Positions 1 through 8,707 of a stretch of 64,000 bases of DNA are shown here, piece by piece. Origin of the DNA: Pseudoduganella lutea (GTDB lineage: Bacteria > Pseudomonadota > Gammaproteobacteria > Burkholderiales > Burkholderiaceae_D); contig NZ_CP035913.1 of the NCBI RefSeq assembly GCF_004209755.1, positions 2,790,001 to 2,854,000 of the forward strand, written 5' to 3'. The notes below the pieces were generated by a model. That model was not told where the DNA came from and searched no databases. It saw only the letters and a program-made list of their open reading frames with translations. Both the position numbers and the translations under genes were made by a program. How positions within the stretch are numbered: the stretch's first letter is position 1; each line of letters begins with the position of its first letter.

Positions 1-1
1 C

Positions 2-640
2 GTACGGCTCGGCACGGGCGTGAAGAAAACCAGCGAGTGGTATGCGGGCGATGGCTGGATCAAGGATGGCGAAGCGTTCCACTTCGATTACTACAACTCC
101 TATGTGATGTGGCCAATGCAGCTGGAGATCCTGGAACAGATGACCACGCTCGGCCTCGCTGTCTACCGCGACAATCCGGCGAGCATGCTCGCCCTGACAT
201 TGCAGCGCACGCAGCGCTATTGCGAGCACCTGGAACGCCTCGTCTCACCCGAAGGCACTTTTCCGGTGATCGGCCGCTCGCTGACCTACCGGACCGCGGC
301 CTTCCAGCCGCTGGCCCTACTGGCCTGGCGCAAGCAGCTGCCCGCATCGCTGCCGGAAGGCCAGGTGCGCGCGGCCCTGCATGCGGTGCACCGAACCATC
401 TGGACGAACCCGAGCAACTTCACCGCCGACGGCTTCCTGACCCTGGGCTTTGCCGGCCACAACCCGGGTCTCGCGGACTGGTATTCGAACAATGGCAGCA
501 CCTACATCGCCTCGACCGCGCTGCTGGCGCTGGGCTTGCCACCGACCGATACCTACTGGACCACCGCTGCGCTGGCGTGGACGCAGAAAAAGGCCTTTGC
601 AAATGCGCCTTTCCCCCGCGATTACGCGGTGGACTATTAA
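2..640 (+). CDS. DUF2264 domain protein, C-terminal part (cut by window edge)
   Basis: The reading frame is open from base 2 and stops at 640, so only the last ~212 residues are visible and the true start lies upstream. The stretch with AGDGWIKDGEAFHFDYYNSY and MWPMQLEILEQM, rich in aromatic residues, is what I recognise as the C-terminal part of DUF2264 proteins, which are predicted all-helical barrel proteins of unproven activity, often found beside glycan-use genes. The downstream neighbours, a sugar-porter MFS transporter and a LacI regulator on the same strand, fit a sugar-use operon. The ATG at position 20 is internal and unlikely to be the start. Substrate cannot be told from the sequence. 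Confidence 0.8.
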   Translation, partial: VRLGTGVKKTSEWYAGDGWIKDGEAFHFDYYNSYVMWPMQLEILEQMTTLGLAVYRDNPASMLALTLQRTQRYCEHLERLVSPEGTFPVIGRSLTYRTAAFQPLALLAWRKQLPASLPEGQVRAALHAVHRTIWTNPSNFTADGFLTLGFAGHNPGLADWYSNNGSTYIASTALLALGLPPTDTYWTTAALAWTQKKAFANAPFPRDYAVDY

Positions 641-693
641 GGCCAACGCGACCTTCGCACGCACATCATCCCTCTTCGATCCGGCCACCTGCC

Positions 694-2498
694 ATGTCCT
701 CTTCCATCTCCAGTCCTGTCTCAAGCCCCGTCTCGAGCCCGATCTCCCGCTACACGGTCTACCAGCTGGCCGTCGCCGGCATGGGGGCCTCCTGTACGGC
801 ATCGATGTCGGCATCATCGCCGGCGCCCTTCCCTACCTCGAAGCGACCGCCTCCACCCAATGGCACCTGAATGCCCAGCAGCTTTCCTTCATCGTCGCCG
901 CGGTCCTGCTGGGCAGCGTGCTGTCGTCGCTGCTGGCCGGAGCGATTGCCGATCTCTGGGGGCGCCGCGCCGCACTGCTGCTCGCTGGCGCACTGTTTTG
1001 CGCCAGCATTCCCGTCATTGCCATGGCCAGCGGCTACATTCCTCTGCTGTTGGGCCGCCTGCTGCAGGGCATCAGCGGCGGCTTGATCGGCGTGGTCGCG
1101 CCGCTGTACCTGGCCGAATGCCTGTCACCGCAATGGCGCGGGCGCGGCACGGCGCTGTTCCAGTTGCTGCTGACCCTCGGCCTGGTAGCGGCAGCGCTGG
1201 TCGGCCTGTTCTATGCCCAGCAAGTGGAGGATGCCGCGCGGCACAGTGGCGCGGCAGCCCTGCTGGCCCTCAAGGACGACGCCTGGCGCAGCATTTTCTG
1301 GTGTTGCCTGCCGCCCGGCCTCGCCTTCACGTTCGGTGTGCTGAAGCTGGGCGAATCGCCCCGCTGGCTGGCCAGGCGGGGCCGGCGCGACGAAGCCCGC
1401 ACGGTGCTGCTGCGCAGCCGCTCGCCGGCCCAGGCCGACAGTGAGCTGGCCGACATCGACCGCGCACAGGCCATGGCGGCTGCACCCTCGGCGCCGGGTG
1501 CGCGCCGGCAGGACAGCCTGTTGAGCCGCCGTTACAGCTACCCCTTCCTGCTGGCCTGCCTGATCCTGGCCTGCAACCAGGCCACCGGCATCAACTCGAT
1601 CCTGGCGTATGCCGTCACCATCCTGAACCAGGCGGGCCTGCCCGGCGCGATGGCCAATCTCGGCGACGTGGCCATCAAGACGCTGAATGCCGTGATGACC
1701 GTGGTGGCCCTGGTGCTGGTGGACCGGAAGGGCCGCCGATTCCTGCTGATGCTGGGCAGCAGCGGCATCGCCATCTCGCTGATGCTGGCAGGGCTGTTGT
1801 TCCAGACCGCCGAACGCGGCGGCAGCGACGTGCGCGCCGCCCTGCAAATGCGCGCGGACCATGACGGGCTGACGCTGGCCCTGACCCCGGCCAGCCTGCA
1901 TGCGCTGGGAGCGCCCGCACTGGACGACCGTGCAGTCACCTTGAATGTGGCCTACTCCTACGGCGGCTTCAGCAATGTCCAGGCGCTGCGCATCGAGCGT
2001 GATGGCGGCATACCGGTATTGCGCATCATGAGGACCGGCACGGTCGCGCCCGATAATGTGATTGGCCAGCTGTTCCGCCGCCTGGGGATGAATCCGTTTC
2101 CAGACCCGGCGCTGGCAGCCGGCGCGCCCCTGCGCATCGACAAGGCCACGGCGGCGCCCGTTCCGGCCCCGGCGCAAGGCTGGCTGGTCGCTGCCTGCAT
2201 CGTCGGCTTCATCGCCAGTTTCGCTGTCGGCCCAGGGGTCTGCGTATGGCTGGCGCTTGCCGAGCTGATGCCAACCCGCATCCGTTCCAGCGGCATGAGC
2301 ATCGCCCTGCTGGTCAACCAGTTCGTGTCCACCGTGATTGCCGGCATGTTCCTGCCGACGGTGGGCCAGTACGGCTATGCGTCCATGTTTTACTTCTGGG
2401 CGGGATGCGCGGTGCTGTATTTCATGGCTGCCGCATTCCTGCTGCCTGAAACGAAAGGCAAGACGCTCGAAGAAATCGAAAGGCACTTCGCACGATGA
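694..2498 (+). pseudogene. Sugar-porter family MFS transporter with an apparent frameshift
   Basis: A natural start at 694 gives an N-terminus with the expected lead into the first membrane segment (RYTVYQLAVAGMG), but that frame runs off into nonsense and ends at 870. The next frame continues exactly where it should with LLYGIDVGIIAGALPYL, followed by typical sugar-porter features: GRR after TM2 (DLWGRRAALL), ESPRWLARRG near the central loop, DRKGRR and the C-terminal PETKGKTLEE. Adding one G to the G5 run at 783-787 restores a protein of about 601 residues. So this is a recent null allele, a phase-variable tract, or a sequencing error. The C-terminal half carries an extra ~110-residue soluble insertion (roughly 1800-2170). 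It overlaps the LacI reading frame region and sits directly after the DUF2264 gene, so its likely cargo is a sugar or oligosaccharide. Confidence 0.82.
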
Positions 2499-2578
2499 AT
2501 CACTGTCCCGATTTGCACGGTCTCATGGCGCGCATGGGTGTGATATCGTTCTCATTTTTACAAGCTTGCGGCTGCTCA

Positions 2579-3607
2579 ATGAAGAAAAGTACGGGTGTAA
2601 CGCTGATCGAAGTGGCAAAAAAGGCGGGCGTGGCGCGCATGACGGCCTCGCGCGCCCTCAGCGGCGATGGGTACATCACCGAGGAAACAAAGGCAAAGGT
2701 ACTGGCTGCCGCCGCCGAACTGGGGTACACGCCGAACGCGCTGGCGCGCGCCATGAAAGGTGGCCGTACGAATGTCATCGGGGCAGTCGTCAACGACCTT
2801 GCTTCCACGGTCATCAACGCCTATGTCACCGAACTGAGCGCTGAAGTCCGGCGTCACCACATGGACCTGTTCATCTATAACGCCGTCGATGACTTCAGCC
2901 TGGCCAATGGCCAGCGGCTGGACCAATTGCTGAACGGGCTATGGGACGGACTGATCTACGTGATGCCACGGATGAGCGACGAATACCTGGCGATGCTGGA
3001 GCAAAGCAGCCGCCCGGTCGTGCTGATCAATTATTGCAAGCAGGTGACCGGGCTTCCCGTGATCAATGGCGATAATTTCAATGGCGCCCGCGATGCGACC
3101 CATCACCTGATCGATCTCGGCCACCGCCGCATCGCCTTCATCCGTGGTTTCGGCTATACGGGCCAGAGCGAGGAACGCGAGCGTGGTTATCGCGCCGCGC
3201 TGGACGATGCCGGCATCGTCTTCGATCCCGAACTCGTGCAACAGGGCGACTTTTCCCTGCTTTCCGGCGCCGAGGCGACCGAACGCCTCCTCGGCATGGC
3301 CAACCGCCCGACGGCGATCTTCGCCGCCAACGACGAGATGGCCGCGGGATCGATGCAGGTCCTCCAGGCCGCCGGCTTGACCCTGCCGCAACAGGTGTCG
3401 CTGATCGGTTTTGACGACGCACCGATTGCCAGCTTTGTGCAGCCGAAGATCACCACATTGCGCCATCCGATCGGTGCAATGGCCAAGGCCGCCGTCCAGG
3501 AACTGCTGCTCAGGATAAATAACGAGCCGGGCAGGCGACAACGCGTGGAATTCCCCAGCGAGTTCCTGGTAAGGGAATCGACGGCGGCCGCGCCGCCGCA
3601 TCCGTAA
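2579..3607 (+). CDS. LacI-family transcriptional regulator
   Basis: The 342-residue protein has an N-terminal LacI helix-turn-helix (TLIEVAKKAGVARMTASRAL, about residues 7-26) and a periplasmic-binding-protein-like effector domain with the family signatures DLGHRRIAFIRG, AIFAANDEMAAG and LIGFDDAPIASF. It should bind an operator near its sugar genes and release it on binding a sugar. I prefer the ATG at 2579 because the HTH then sits at residue 7 as in the family; an upstream in-frame ATG at 2495 overlaps the stop of the transporter but would add 28 residues with no family match. The gene closes a DUF2264-transporter-LacI unit, so it most likely controls that unit. Confidence 0.92.
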   Translation: MKKSTGVTLIEVAKKAGVARMTASRALSGDGYITEETKAKVLAAAAELGYTPNALARAMKGGRTNVIGAVVNDLASTVINAYVTELSAEVRRHHMDLFIYNAVDDFSLANGQRLDQLLNGLWDGLIYVMPRMSDEYLAMLEQSSRPVVLINYCKQVTGLPVINGDNFNGARDATHHLIDLGHRRIAFIRGFGYTGQSEERERGYRAALDDAGIVFDPELVQQGDFSLLSGAEATERLLGMANRPTAIFAANDEMAAGSMQVLQAAGLTLPQQVSLIGFDDAPIASFVQPKITTLRHPIGAMAKAAVQELLLRINNEPGRRQRVEFPSEFLVRESTAAAPPHP

Positions 3608-3730
3608 GTCCGCGTCATGACATCAGGCCATCACAGGCATGCGGTAACCCGCATGCTTGCTGGCAGCCTCGCGTCTTTAACAATGCAATTCCGCGGGTAT
3701 CGCCGGGCGCCCGGTGTCAAAGGAGAAGTG

Positions 3731-4123
3731 ATGAGCAGGGAAGTGATTGCCGATGTCATCGCCAGGAAGCGCGAGTTGTATCACCAGGAATACACGCTGC
3801 AGCTTCGCGAATTCGACATGGAAGAAAAATTCCTGTTCGCCGGAGAGGCTGGATTGCCCGAGCAGCGAAAACAGATGAACGAGCTTGCCGACGCATTCAA
3901 GTTTCTTCACCAGAAATTGAAACGAGCGCATCTGTTTGGATTGCAGCACACGAAAGCGCTTCCTCCGGGCTGCACCAAATGCTACATCGATAGCGGCGAA
4001 TTGCGGATCATGGCGCAACCTGCATCGTCCCCTTCCGGACCATCGCTGTTCACATGTACCAGATGCGGTCACCGATTGAGGATGACGCCCGCCACGCGGC
4101 ATTGCGCGGTCGGTCAATCATAG
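3731..4123 (+). CDS. Small protein with C-terminal zinc-ribbon-like cysteines
   Basis: The protein has 130 residues. A strong ribosome-binding site (AGGAGAAG at 3721-3728) just before the ATG at 3731 decides the start; the longer in-frame ORF from 3617 lacks one. The first ~80 residues are charged and helical (RKRELYHQEYTLQLREFDMEEKF). The C-terminal part has two CxxC pairs, GCTKCYID and CTRCGHRLRM, spaced as in a zinc ribbon. I do not recognise the family. It stands alone between the LacI gene and a tRNA gene on the other strand. Confidence 0.7.
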   Translation: MSREVIADVIARKRELYHQEYTLQLREFDMEEKFLFAGEAGLPEQRKQMNELADAFKFLHQKLKRAHLFGLQHTKALPPGCTKCYIDSGELRIMAQPASSPSGPSLFTCTRCGHRLRMTPATRHCAVGQS

Positions 4124-4197
4124 GCAACCAGGGAATACCAGAACGTCGCCTCGTCACGTAGTACGTCCATCCGCCCTGAACCAGCGGCCAGAACGAC

Positions 4198-4229
4198 AAA
4201 GGGTTACAGGAATAATCCTGTAACCCTTT
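4198..4229. terminator. Strong bidirectional hairpin after tRNA-Thr
   Basis: A perfect 14-bp inverted repeat (4198-4211 with 4216-4229) around a 4-base ATAA loop, with A-run on the left and T-run on the right inside the stem. It lies just beyond the 3' end of the tRNA on the minus strand and after the zinc-ribbon gene on the plus strand, so it can end both transcripts. Confidence 0.7.
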
Positions 4230-4238
4230 GCTTTACTC

Positions 4239-4314
<76 letters not shown>

Positions 4315-4342
4315 GTGATCTGAACAACAGCGAAATTATACG

Positions 4343-4852
4343 CTATTTGATCCTGGTGAGGGTAGGCCGGCCGCCCTTCTTGGGACCGTCGCCGCCATCG
4401 TCCGGACCGTTGTCATCCGACTTGGTGGGCGCCGGGACCGGCGACACGGCAGGCGCCGGCGCGGATGACAAAGGCACCGACGACAGTGCCGGCGCGGGCG
4501 GTTCCGCCGTTGGCGCGGGCGCGGGGGCGGAAGCCTGCCCCAGTACCGGCTCGAATGCCATGCCCTGGCCATTCTCGTTGGCGTAGATCGCCATCACGTT
4601 GTTGACGGGGATGAAGATCTCGCGCGACACGCCGCCGAAGCGGGCATGGAAGCGGATGCTGTCGTTGTCCATCTTCAGCCCGGACGTGGCGCCGTAGCTG
4701 ATGTTGAGCACGATCTCGCCCTTTTTCACGTACTCCATCGGCACCGTGGTCGCGGAATCCACCTTGACCGCCAGGTACGGCGTATAGCCGCTGTCCGTGC
4801 ACCATTCGTAGATGGCGCGCAGCATGTAGGGCTTGGTTGAAATTTCTGCCAT
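4343..4852 (-). CDS. sspB: ClpXP protease specificity-enhancing factor SspB
   Basis: SspB is an adaptor that brings ssrA-tagged, ribosome-stalled polypeptides to ClpXP. The N-terminal ~105 residues carry the conserved fold (KPYMLRAIYEWCTDSGYTPY, the GEIVLNISYGAT strand, and the FGGVSREIFIPVNNVMAIYA substrate-groove segment). A proline/alanine-rich flexible linker follows, and the protein ends in GGRPTLTRIK, the short C-terminal ClpX-binding tail seen in SspB proteins. The length of 169 residues is usual for betaproteobacteria. It lies downstream of sspA on the same strand with a 76-base gap, the normal sspAB arrangement. Confidence 0.96.
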   Translation of the reverse strand: MAEISTKPYMLRAIYEWCTDSGYTPYLAVKVDSATTVPMEYVKKGEIVLNISYGATSGLKMDNDSIRFHARFGGVSREIFIPVNNVMAIYANENGQGMAFEPVLGQASAPAPAPTAEPPAPALSSVPLSSAPAPAVSPVPAPTKSDDNGPDDGGDGPKKGGRPTLTRIK

Positions 4853-4928
4853 GACTGTTCTTCTTGAGCCGGCGCCCCCCGGTGGGCTGGCAGGCGCCGG
4901 TATTGCGTGAACTTGCGCGAACCGCCGA

Positions 4929-5540
4929 TCAGCGGCGCATCACCTTCTCGGAAGGCGTCAGCGCTTCGATGTAGGCCGGGCGCGAGAAGATGCGCTCGGC
5001 GTACTTCATCAGCGGCGCGGCCGTCTTCGACAGTTCGATGCCGTAATGGTCCAGGCGCCACAGCAGCGGGGCGACGGCCACGTCGAGCATCGAGAATTCG
5101 TCGCCCAGCATGTACTTGTTCTTCAGGAACAGCGGTGCCAGCGTGGTCAGGCGGTCGCGGATTTCGGCGCGGGCCTTGTCGTGGCTCTTGTCGTTCGTCT
5201 TGTTGCGCTCGCTTTCCAGCGTGTGCACGTGCACGAACAGTTCCTTCTCGAAGTTGAACAGCATCAGGCGGGCACGGGCGCGCATCAGCGGGTCGGCCGG
5301 CATCAGTTGCGGATGCGGGAAGCGCTCGTCGATGTACTCGTTGATGATGTTCGATTCGTACAGGATCAATTCGCGTTCGACCAGGATCGGCACCTGGCCA
5401 TACGGGTTCATCGTCGAAATGTCTTCCGGCTTGTTGAACAGGTCGACGTCGCGCACTTCGAAATCCATGCCCTTTTCGAACAGGACCAGGCGGCAGCGCT
5501 GCGAGAATGGGCAAGTGGTGCCCGAGTAGAGAACCATCAT
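4929..5540 (-). CDS. sspA: Stringent starvation protein A (GST-fold RNA polymerase-associated protein)
   Basis: SspA binds RNA polymerase and shapes transcription during starvation and acid stress; it has a glutathione-S-transferase fold without GST activity. The 203-residue product shows the N-terminal thioredoxin-like part (LYSGTTCPFSQRCRLVLFEK), the NPYGQVPILV strand and ESNIINEYIDERFPHPQL, then an all-helical C-terminal domain. A purine-rich AAGGAA precedes the paired ATG codons; the first (5540) is used here. It follows the bc1 operon on the same strand, a common layout in Burkholderiales, and leads into sspB. Confidence 0.96.
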   Translation of the reverse strand: MMVLYSGTTCPFSQRCRLVLFEKGMDFEVRDVDLFNKPEDISTMNPYGQVPILVERELILYESNIINEYIDERFPHPQLMPADPLMRARARLMLFNFEKELFVHVHTLESERNKTNDKSHDKARAEIRDRLTTLAPLFLKNKYMLGDEFSMLDVAVAPLLWRLDHYGIELSKTAAPLMKYAERIFSRPAYIEALTPSEKVMRR

Positions 5541-5668
5541 GTTGGTAGTTCCTTAAGAAAACAAAGGGGGCGAGACCGCGAGCGGTTCACCCCAGTTGGC
5601 CCGGACCGGCAGGGCCGGTTCGGCGCAAAAACCCCGACCTTACCAAAATCGGCTGGTAAAAATCAAAT

Positions 5669-6436
5669 TTATTTGATTTCTTTCCAATAAGTCGCGTTCA
5701 GGCGCCATGCCAGGAAGGCAAAGACGGACAGGAACAGCAGCACCGCCACGCCGAGGCGCTTGCGCGTCTGCTGCGCCGGTTCCGCCATCCATTCCATGTA
5801 GCCGACCAGGTCCGCCACCGCCGTATCGAACTCCAGCTTGCTCATCGTGCCGGGCGTGAGCTGCTCGAAGCCGGCGAACTTGTGGATGGTCTTGCTGGCA
5901 TCGTGCGGGTCTTTTTCGTCCACCCATTTGGCACCCTGCACGCCCTGCAACTGCCACAGCACGTGTGGCATCGCCACGTTCGGGATCACCAGGTTGTTGA
6001 AGCCGGTCGGCCGGGTATCGTCCTTGTAGAACGTGCGCAGGTAGGTGTACAGGTAGTCGCCGCCGGAGCCCGCCGGGCCCGACTTGGCCCGGGAAATCAC
6101 GGACAGGTCGGGTGGCACCACGCCGAACCAGGCCTTGGCATCCTTGGCCGGCATGGCGGTGGTCATCAATTCGCCCACTTTCCCGCCGGTGAACAGCAGG
6201 TTGTTGCGGATCTGGTCTTCGGAAAGACCGATGTCGCGCAGGCGGTTGTAGCGCATCGACGAGGCGTTGTGGCAGTTCAGGCAGTAATTCACGAACAGCT
6301 TGGCGCCATTCTGCAGCGCCGCCATGTCGTGCGAGCGGTCCGGCGCCCGGTCCAGCGGATGGCCGCCTTCGGCTCCCAGGGCCAGGGCCGGCAGCAGTGC
6401 AACCAGGGCGAAAAACTTCTGAGTGAAATTCATCAT
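5669..6436 (-). CDS. petC: Cytochrome c1 of the ubiquinol-cytochrome c reductase
   Basis: Cytochrome c1 takes electrons from the Rieske protein and passes them to soluble cytochrome c. The 255-residue product begins with a Sec signal peptide (FFALVALLPALALGAEG), carries one c-type haem site CLNCH near residue 52, a conserved methionine region (VAMPHVLWQ), and ends in a single membrane anchor (VAVLLFLSVFAFLAWRL) followed by NATYWKEIK, the usual topology of c1. It is the last of petA-petB-petC, 22 bases after petB. Its stop codon lies inside an AT-rich perfect palindrome at 5659-5678. Confidence 0.97.
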   Translation of the reverse strand: MMNFTQKFFALVALLPALALGAEGGHPLDRAPDRSHDMAALQNGAKLFVNYCLNCHNASSMRYNRLRDIGLSEDQIRNNLLFTGGKVGELMTTAMPAKDAKAWFGVVPPDLSVISRAKSGPAGSGGDYLYTYLRTFYKDDTRPTGFNNLVIPNVAMPHVLWQLQGVQGAKWVDEKDPHDASKTIHKFAGFEQLTPGTMSKLEFDTAVADLVGYMEWMAEPAQQTRKRLGVAVLLFLSVFAFLAWRLNATYWKEIK

Positions 6437-6458
6437 TCGTGTCCTTTGGTCGGCCCGG

Positions 6459-7871
6459 TTAATGTGGATGGAAGACGACGCGATCGGGCACCTTCTTGAA
6501 GGTACCCATCGTGCTCCACCACGGCATCAGCAGGAAGAACGCGAAGTAGTACAGCGTACCGGCCTGCGACACGATCGTCTTGGCGACCGAAGGCGGTTGC
6601 GTGCCCAGGTAACCGAGCGTCACGAACGTGATCGCCAGCAGCGCATACAGGTACTTGTGCCAGGTCGGGCGATAACGGATGGATTTCACCGGCGAATGAT
6701 CAAGCCATGGCAGGAACGCCAGGATCACCACCGAGGCGCCAAAGAACACCACACCCCAGAATTTCGCATCGAGCACCTGCGGCAGCATGCCGATGATGAG
6801 GACGATAGCGATGACGGCGATGATGACCTTGGTAAGGTACGCCAGCCGGGATTTCATCCAAAGGAAGCTCACGTAGGCTGCCACGGCAACCATCAGCACC
6901 CAGATGAAGTCGGCGGTGACGGCGCGCAGCACCGAGTAGAACGGCGTGAAATACCACGTCGGCGCAATGTGCAGCGGCGTTTTCAGCGGGTCGCCCGGCA
7001 GGAAGTTGTTGTACTCGAGGAAGTAGCCCCCCATTTCCGGCGCAAAAAACACCACGGTTGAGAAGATCAGCAGGAATACCGACACGCCGAACAGGTCGTG
7101 CACCGTGTAGTACGGGTGCGACGGGATCGAGTCGACCGGATGGCCGTCCGGGCCCAGGTTGTCCTTGACCTCGATGCCATCGGGGTTGGACGAGCCCACT
7201 TCATGCAGCGCGATCAGGTGGGCCGCCACCAGGCCCAGCAGCACCAGCGGAATCGCGATCACGTGGAATGCAAAGAAGCGGTTCAGCGTGGCATCGGACA
7301 CCACGTAGTCGCCACGGATCCACAGCGACAGGTCCGGCCCGATCAGCGGGATCGCGCCGAACAGGTTGACGATCACCTGCGCGCCCCAATAGGACATCTG
7401 GCCCCATGGCAGCAGGTAGCCGAAGAACGCCTCGGCCATCAGGCACAGGAAGATGGCAAAGCCGAACAGCCAGATCAGCTCGCGCGGCTTGCGGTAGGAA
7501 CCGTACAGCAGCGCCCGCGTCATGTGCAGGTAGATGACGATGAAGAACGCCGAGGCGCCGGTCGAGTGCATGTAGCGCACCAGCCAGCCCCAAGGCACTT
7601 CGCGCATGATGTATTCGACGGAGTTGAACGCCAGGTTCGCATCCGGCTTGTAGTGCATCGTCAGGAAGATGCCGGTCACGATCTGCAGCACCAGCACGAA
7701 CATGGCCAGCGAACCGAAGATGTACCAGAAGTTGAAGTTCTTGGGGGCGTAGTAGCGGCCCCACTGGTCGTTCCACAATTTCGACAGCGGGAAGCGGTCG
7801 TCGACCCAGCCCAGTGCCTTCTGTGCCACCGGCGCATCGGCCGGCAGTTTCGTCTCCTTGAACCCGCCCAT
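6459..7871 (-). CDS. petB: Cytochrome b of the ubiquinol-cytochrome c reductase
   Basis: This 470-residue integral membrane protein holds haems bL and bH and the quinol oxidation and reduction sites of complex III. Visible marks are RYMHSTGASAFFIVIYLHM, GYLLPWGQMSYWGAQVI, RFFAFHVIAIPLVL, and the Qo-site PEWY-type segment replaced by the usual PTWYFTPFYSVLR. It is full length and fuses the b6-like and subunit-IV-like halves as in proteobacteria. The start lies a single base after the stop of petA, so the two are translationally linked. Confidence 0.97.
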   Translation of the reverse strand: MGGFKETKLPADAPVAQKALGWVDDRFPLSKLWNDQWGRYYAPKNFNFWYIFGSLAMFVLVLQIVTGIFLTMHYKPDANLAFNSVEYIMREVPWGWLVRYMHSTGASAFFIVIYLHMTRALLYGSYRKPRELIWLFGFAIFLCLMAEAFFGYLLPWGQMSYWGAQVIVNLFGAIPLIGPDLSLWIRGDYVVSDATLNRFFAFHVIAIPLVLLGLVAAHLIALHEVGSSNPDGIEVKDNLGPDGHPVDSIPSHPYYTVHDLFGVSVFLLIFSTVVFFAPEMGGYFLEYNNFLPGDPLKTPLHIAPTWYFTPFYSVLRAVTADFIWVLMVAVAAYVSFLWMKSRLAYLTKVIIAVIAIVLIIGMLPQVLDAKFWGVVFFGASVVILAFLPWLDHSPVKSIRYRPTWHKYLYALLAITFVTLGYLGTQPPSVAKTIVSQAGTLYYFAFFLLMPWWSTMGTFKKVPDRVVFHPH

Positions 7872-7872
7872 G

Positions 7873-8481
7873 TTATGCCTCGCCTTTCTCGTCTTTGCCG
7901 ATCACGATGCGGGTATCGCTCAGGTACATGTGGCGCGGCACCACCAGGTTGTCCGGCGCGGGCTTGTTCTTGAACACGCGGCCGGCCAGGTCGAACGTGG
8001 AACCATGGCAGGGGCAGAAGAAGCCGCCATTCCAGTCGTCGGGCAGCGAGGGCTGCGGGCCGGGGGTAAATTTGGTGGAGGGGGAACAGCCGAGGTGGGT
8101 GCAGATGCCGATGGCCACGAGGAATTCGGGCTTGATGGCGCGGGCCTCGTTGATGCAATAGGAAGGCGTGAATTCGTCGGGATTGCGCTCAGAACCGGGA
8201 TCGGCCACCTGGCCATCCGTCTTCTTCAGCGAAGCGAGCATCTCGGGGGTGCGCCGCAGGATCCATACCGGCTTGCCACGCCATTCGACGGTGACCATTT
8301 CGCCGGGTGCCAGGGAGGAGATGTCTACTTCGACCGGCGCGCCCGCGGCCTTGGCGCGCTCGGAGGGTTGAAACGTGCTGACCAGAACGCCTGCGGTACT
8401 GATTCCGATAACGCCCCCCGCAGCACACGTGGCCACTAACAGACCTCGCCGGCTGGGATCGACCTGCTTCTCAATGCTCAT
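7873..8481 (-). CDS. petA: Rieske iron-sulfur subunit of the ubiquinol-cytochrome c reductase
   Basis: The 202-residue protein carries a [2Fe-2S] cluster bound by CTHLGC and CPCHGS, the standard Rieske pairs, in a C-terminal periplasmic domain. The N-terminus DPSRRGLLVATCAAGGV is a twin-arginine signal and membrane anchor. I choose the ATG at 8481 (MSIEKQVDPSRR), preceded by a G-rich site, because a longer reading frame from 8526 would add 15 residues before the Tat signal. It is the first gene of petABC; the ~225 bases upstream to mscL, AT-rich for this genome, should hold the operon promoter. Confidence 0.96.
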   Translation of the reverse strand: MSIEKQVDPSRRGLLVATCAAGGVIGISTAGVLVSTFQPSERAKAAGAPVEVDISSLAPGEMVTVEWRGKPVWILRRTPEMLASLKKTDGQVADPGSERNPDEFTPSYCINEARAIKPEFLVAIGICTHLGCSPSTKFTPGPQPSLPDDWNGGFFCPCHGSTFDLAGRVFKNKPAPDNLVVPRHMYLSDTRIVIGKDEKGEA

Positions 8482-8707
8482 ACAAACCCCAATCTTATAA
8501 AAATTCGAATATTTGTAAAGCGACAACAGACCTATAGCAACACAAAATTATAAGTGAACATAAACACTCATCAAAGCGAAAAGGTTGCAATAGTAAAAAT
8601 GGCTGCCATGTTGCGGCGCACCGTAAACACGGGTTCAGAAGGCTTGGGCTCGCTATTGAAAAAACAGTATGATCCACCGTTCTGACTACCACTACAGGAG
8701 GATTGCG
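8482..8707. promoter_or_regulatory. Divergent intergenic region between petA and mscL
   Basis: No gene is visible here. The segment is clearly richer in A and T than its surroundings, especially 8495-8610, and separates two divergent genes, so promoters for petABC (leftward) and mscL (rightward) must lie here. I could not settle on exact -35/-10 boxes. A good ribosome-binding site, AGGAGG at about 8696-8701, lies just before mscL. Confidence 0.5.

Noticed and set aside
450..693. Apparent N-terminal extension of the transporter frame
   Set aside because: It reads through the DUF2264 gene in another frame; the true N-terminus is in the frame beginning at 694.
1125..2486. Long open frame of ~453 codons on the minus strand opposite the sugar transporter
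   Set aside because: It is a shadow of a GC-rich coding region: His/Gln/Arg/Gly-rich, no family likeness, while the plus strand codes a clear transporter.
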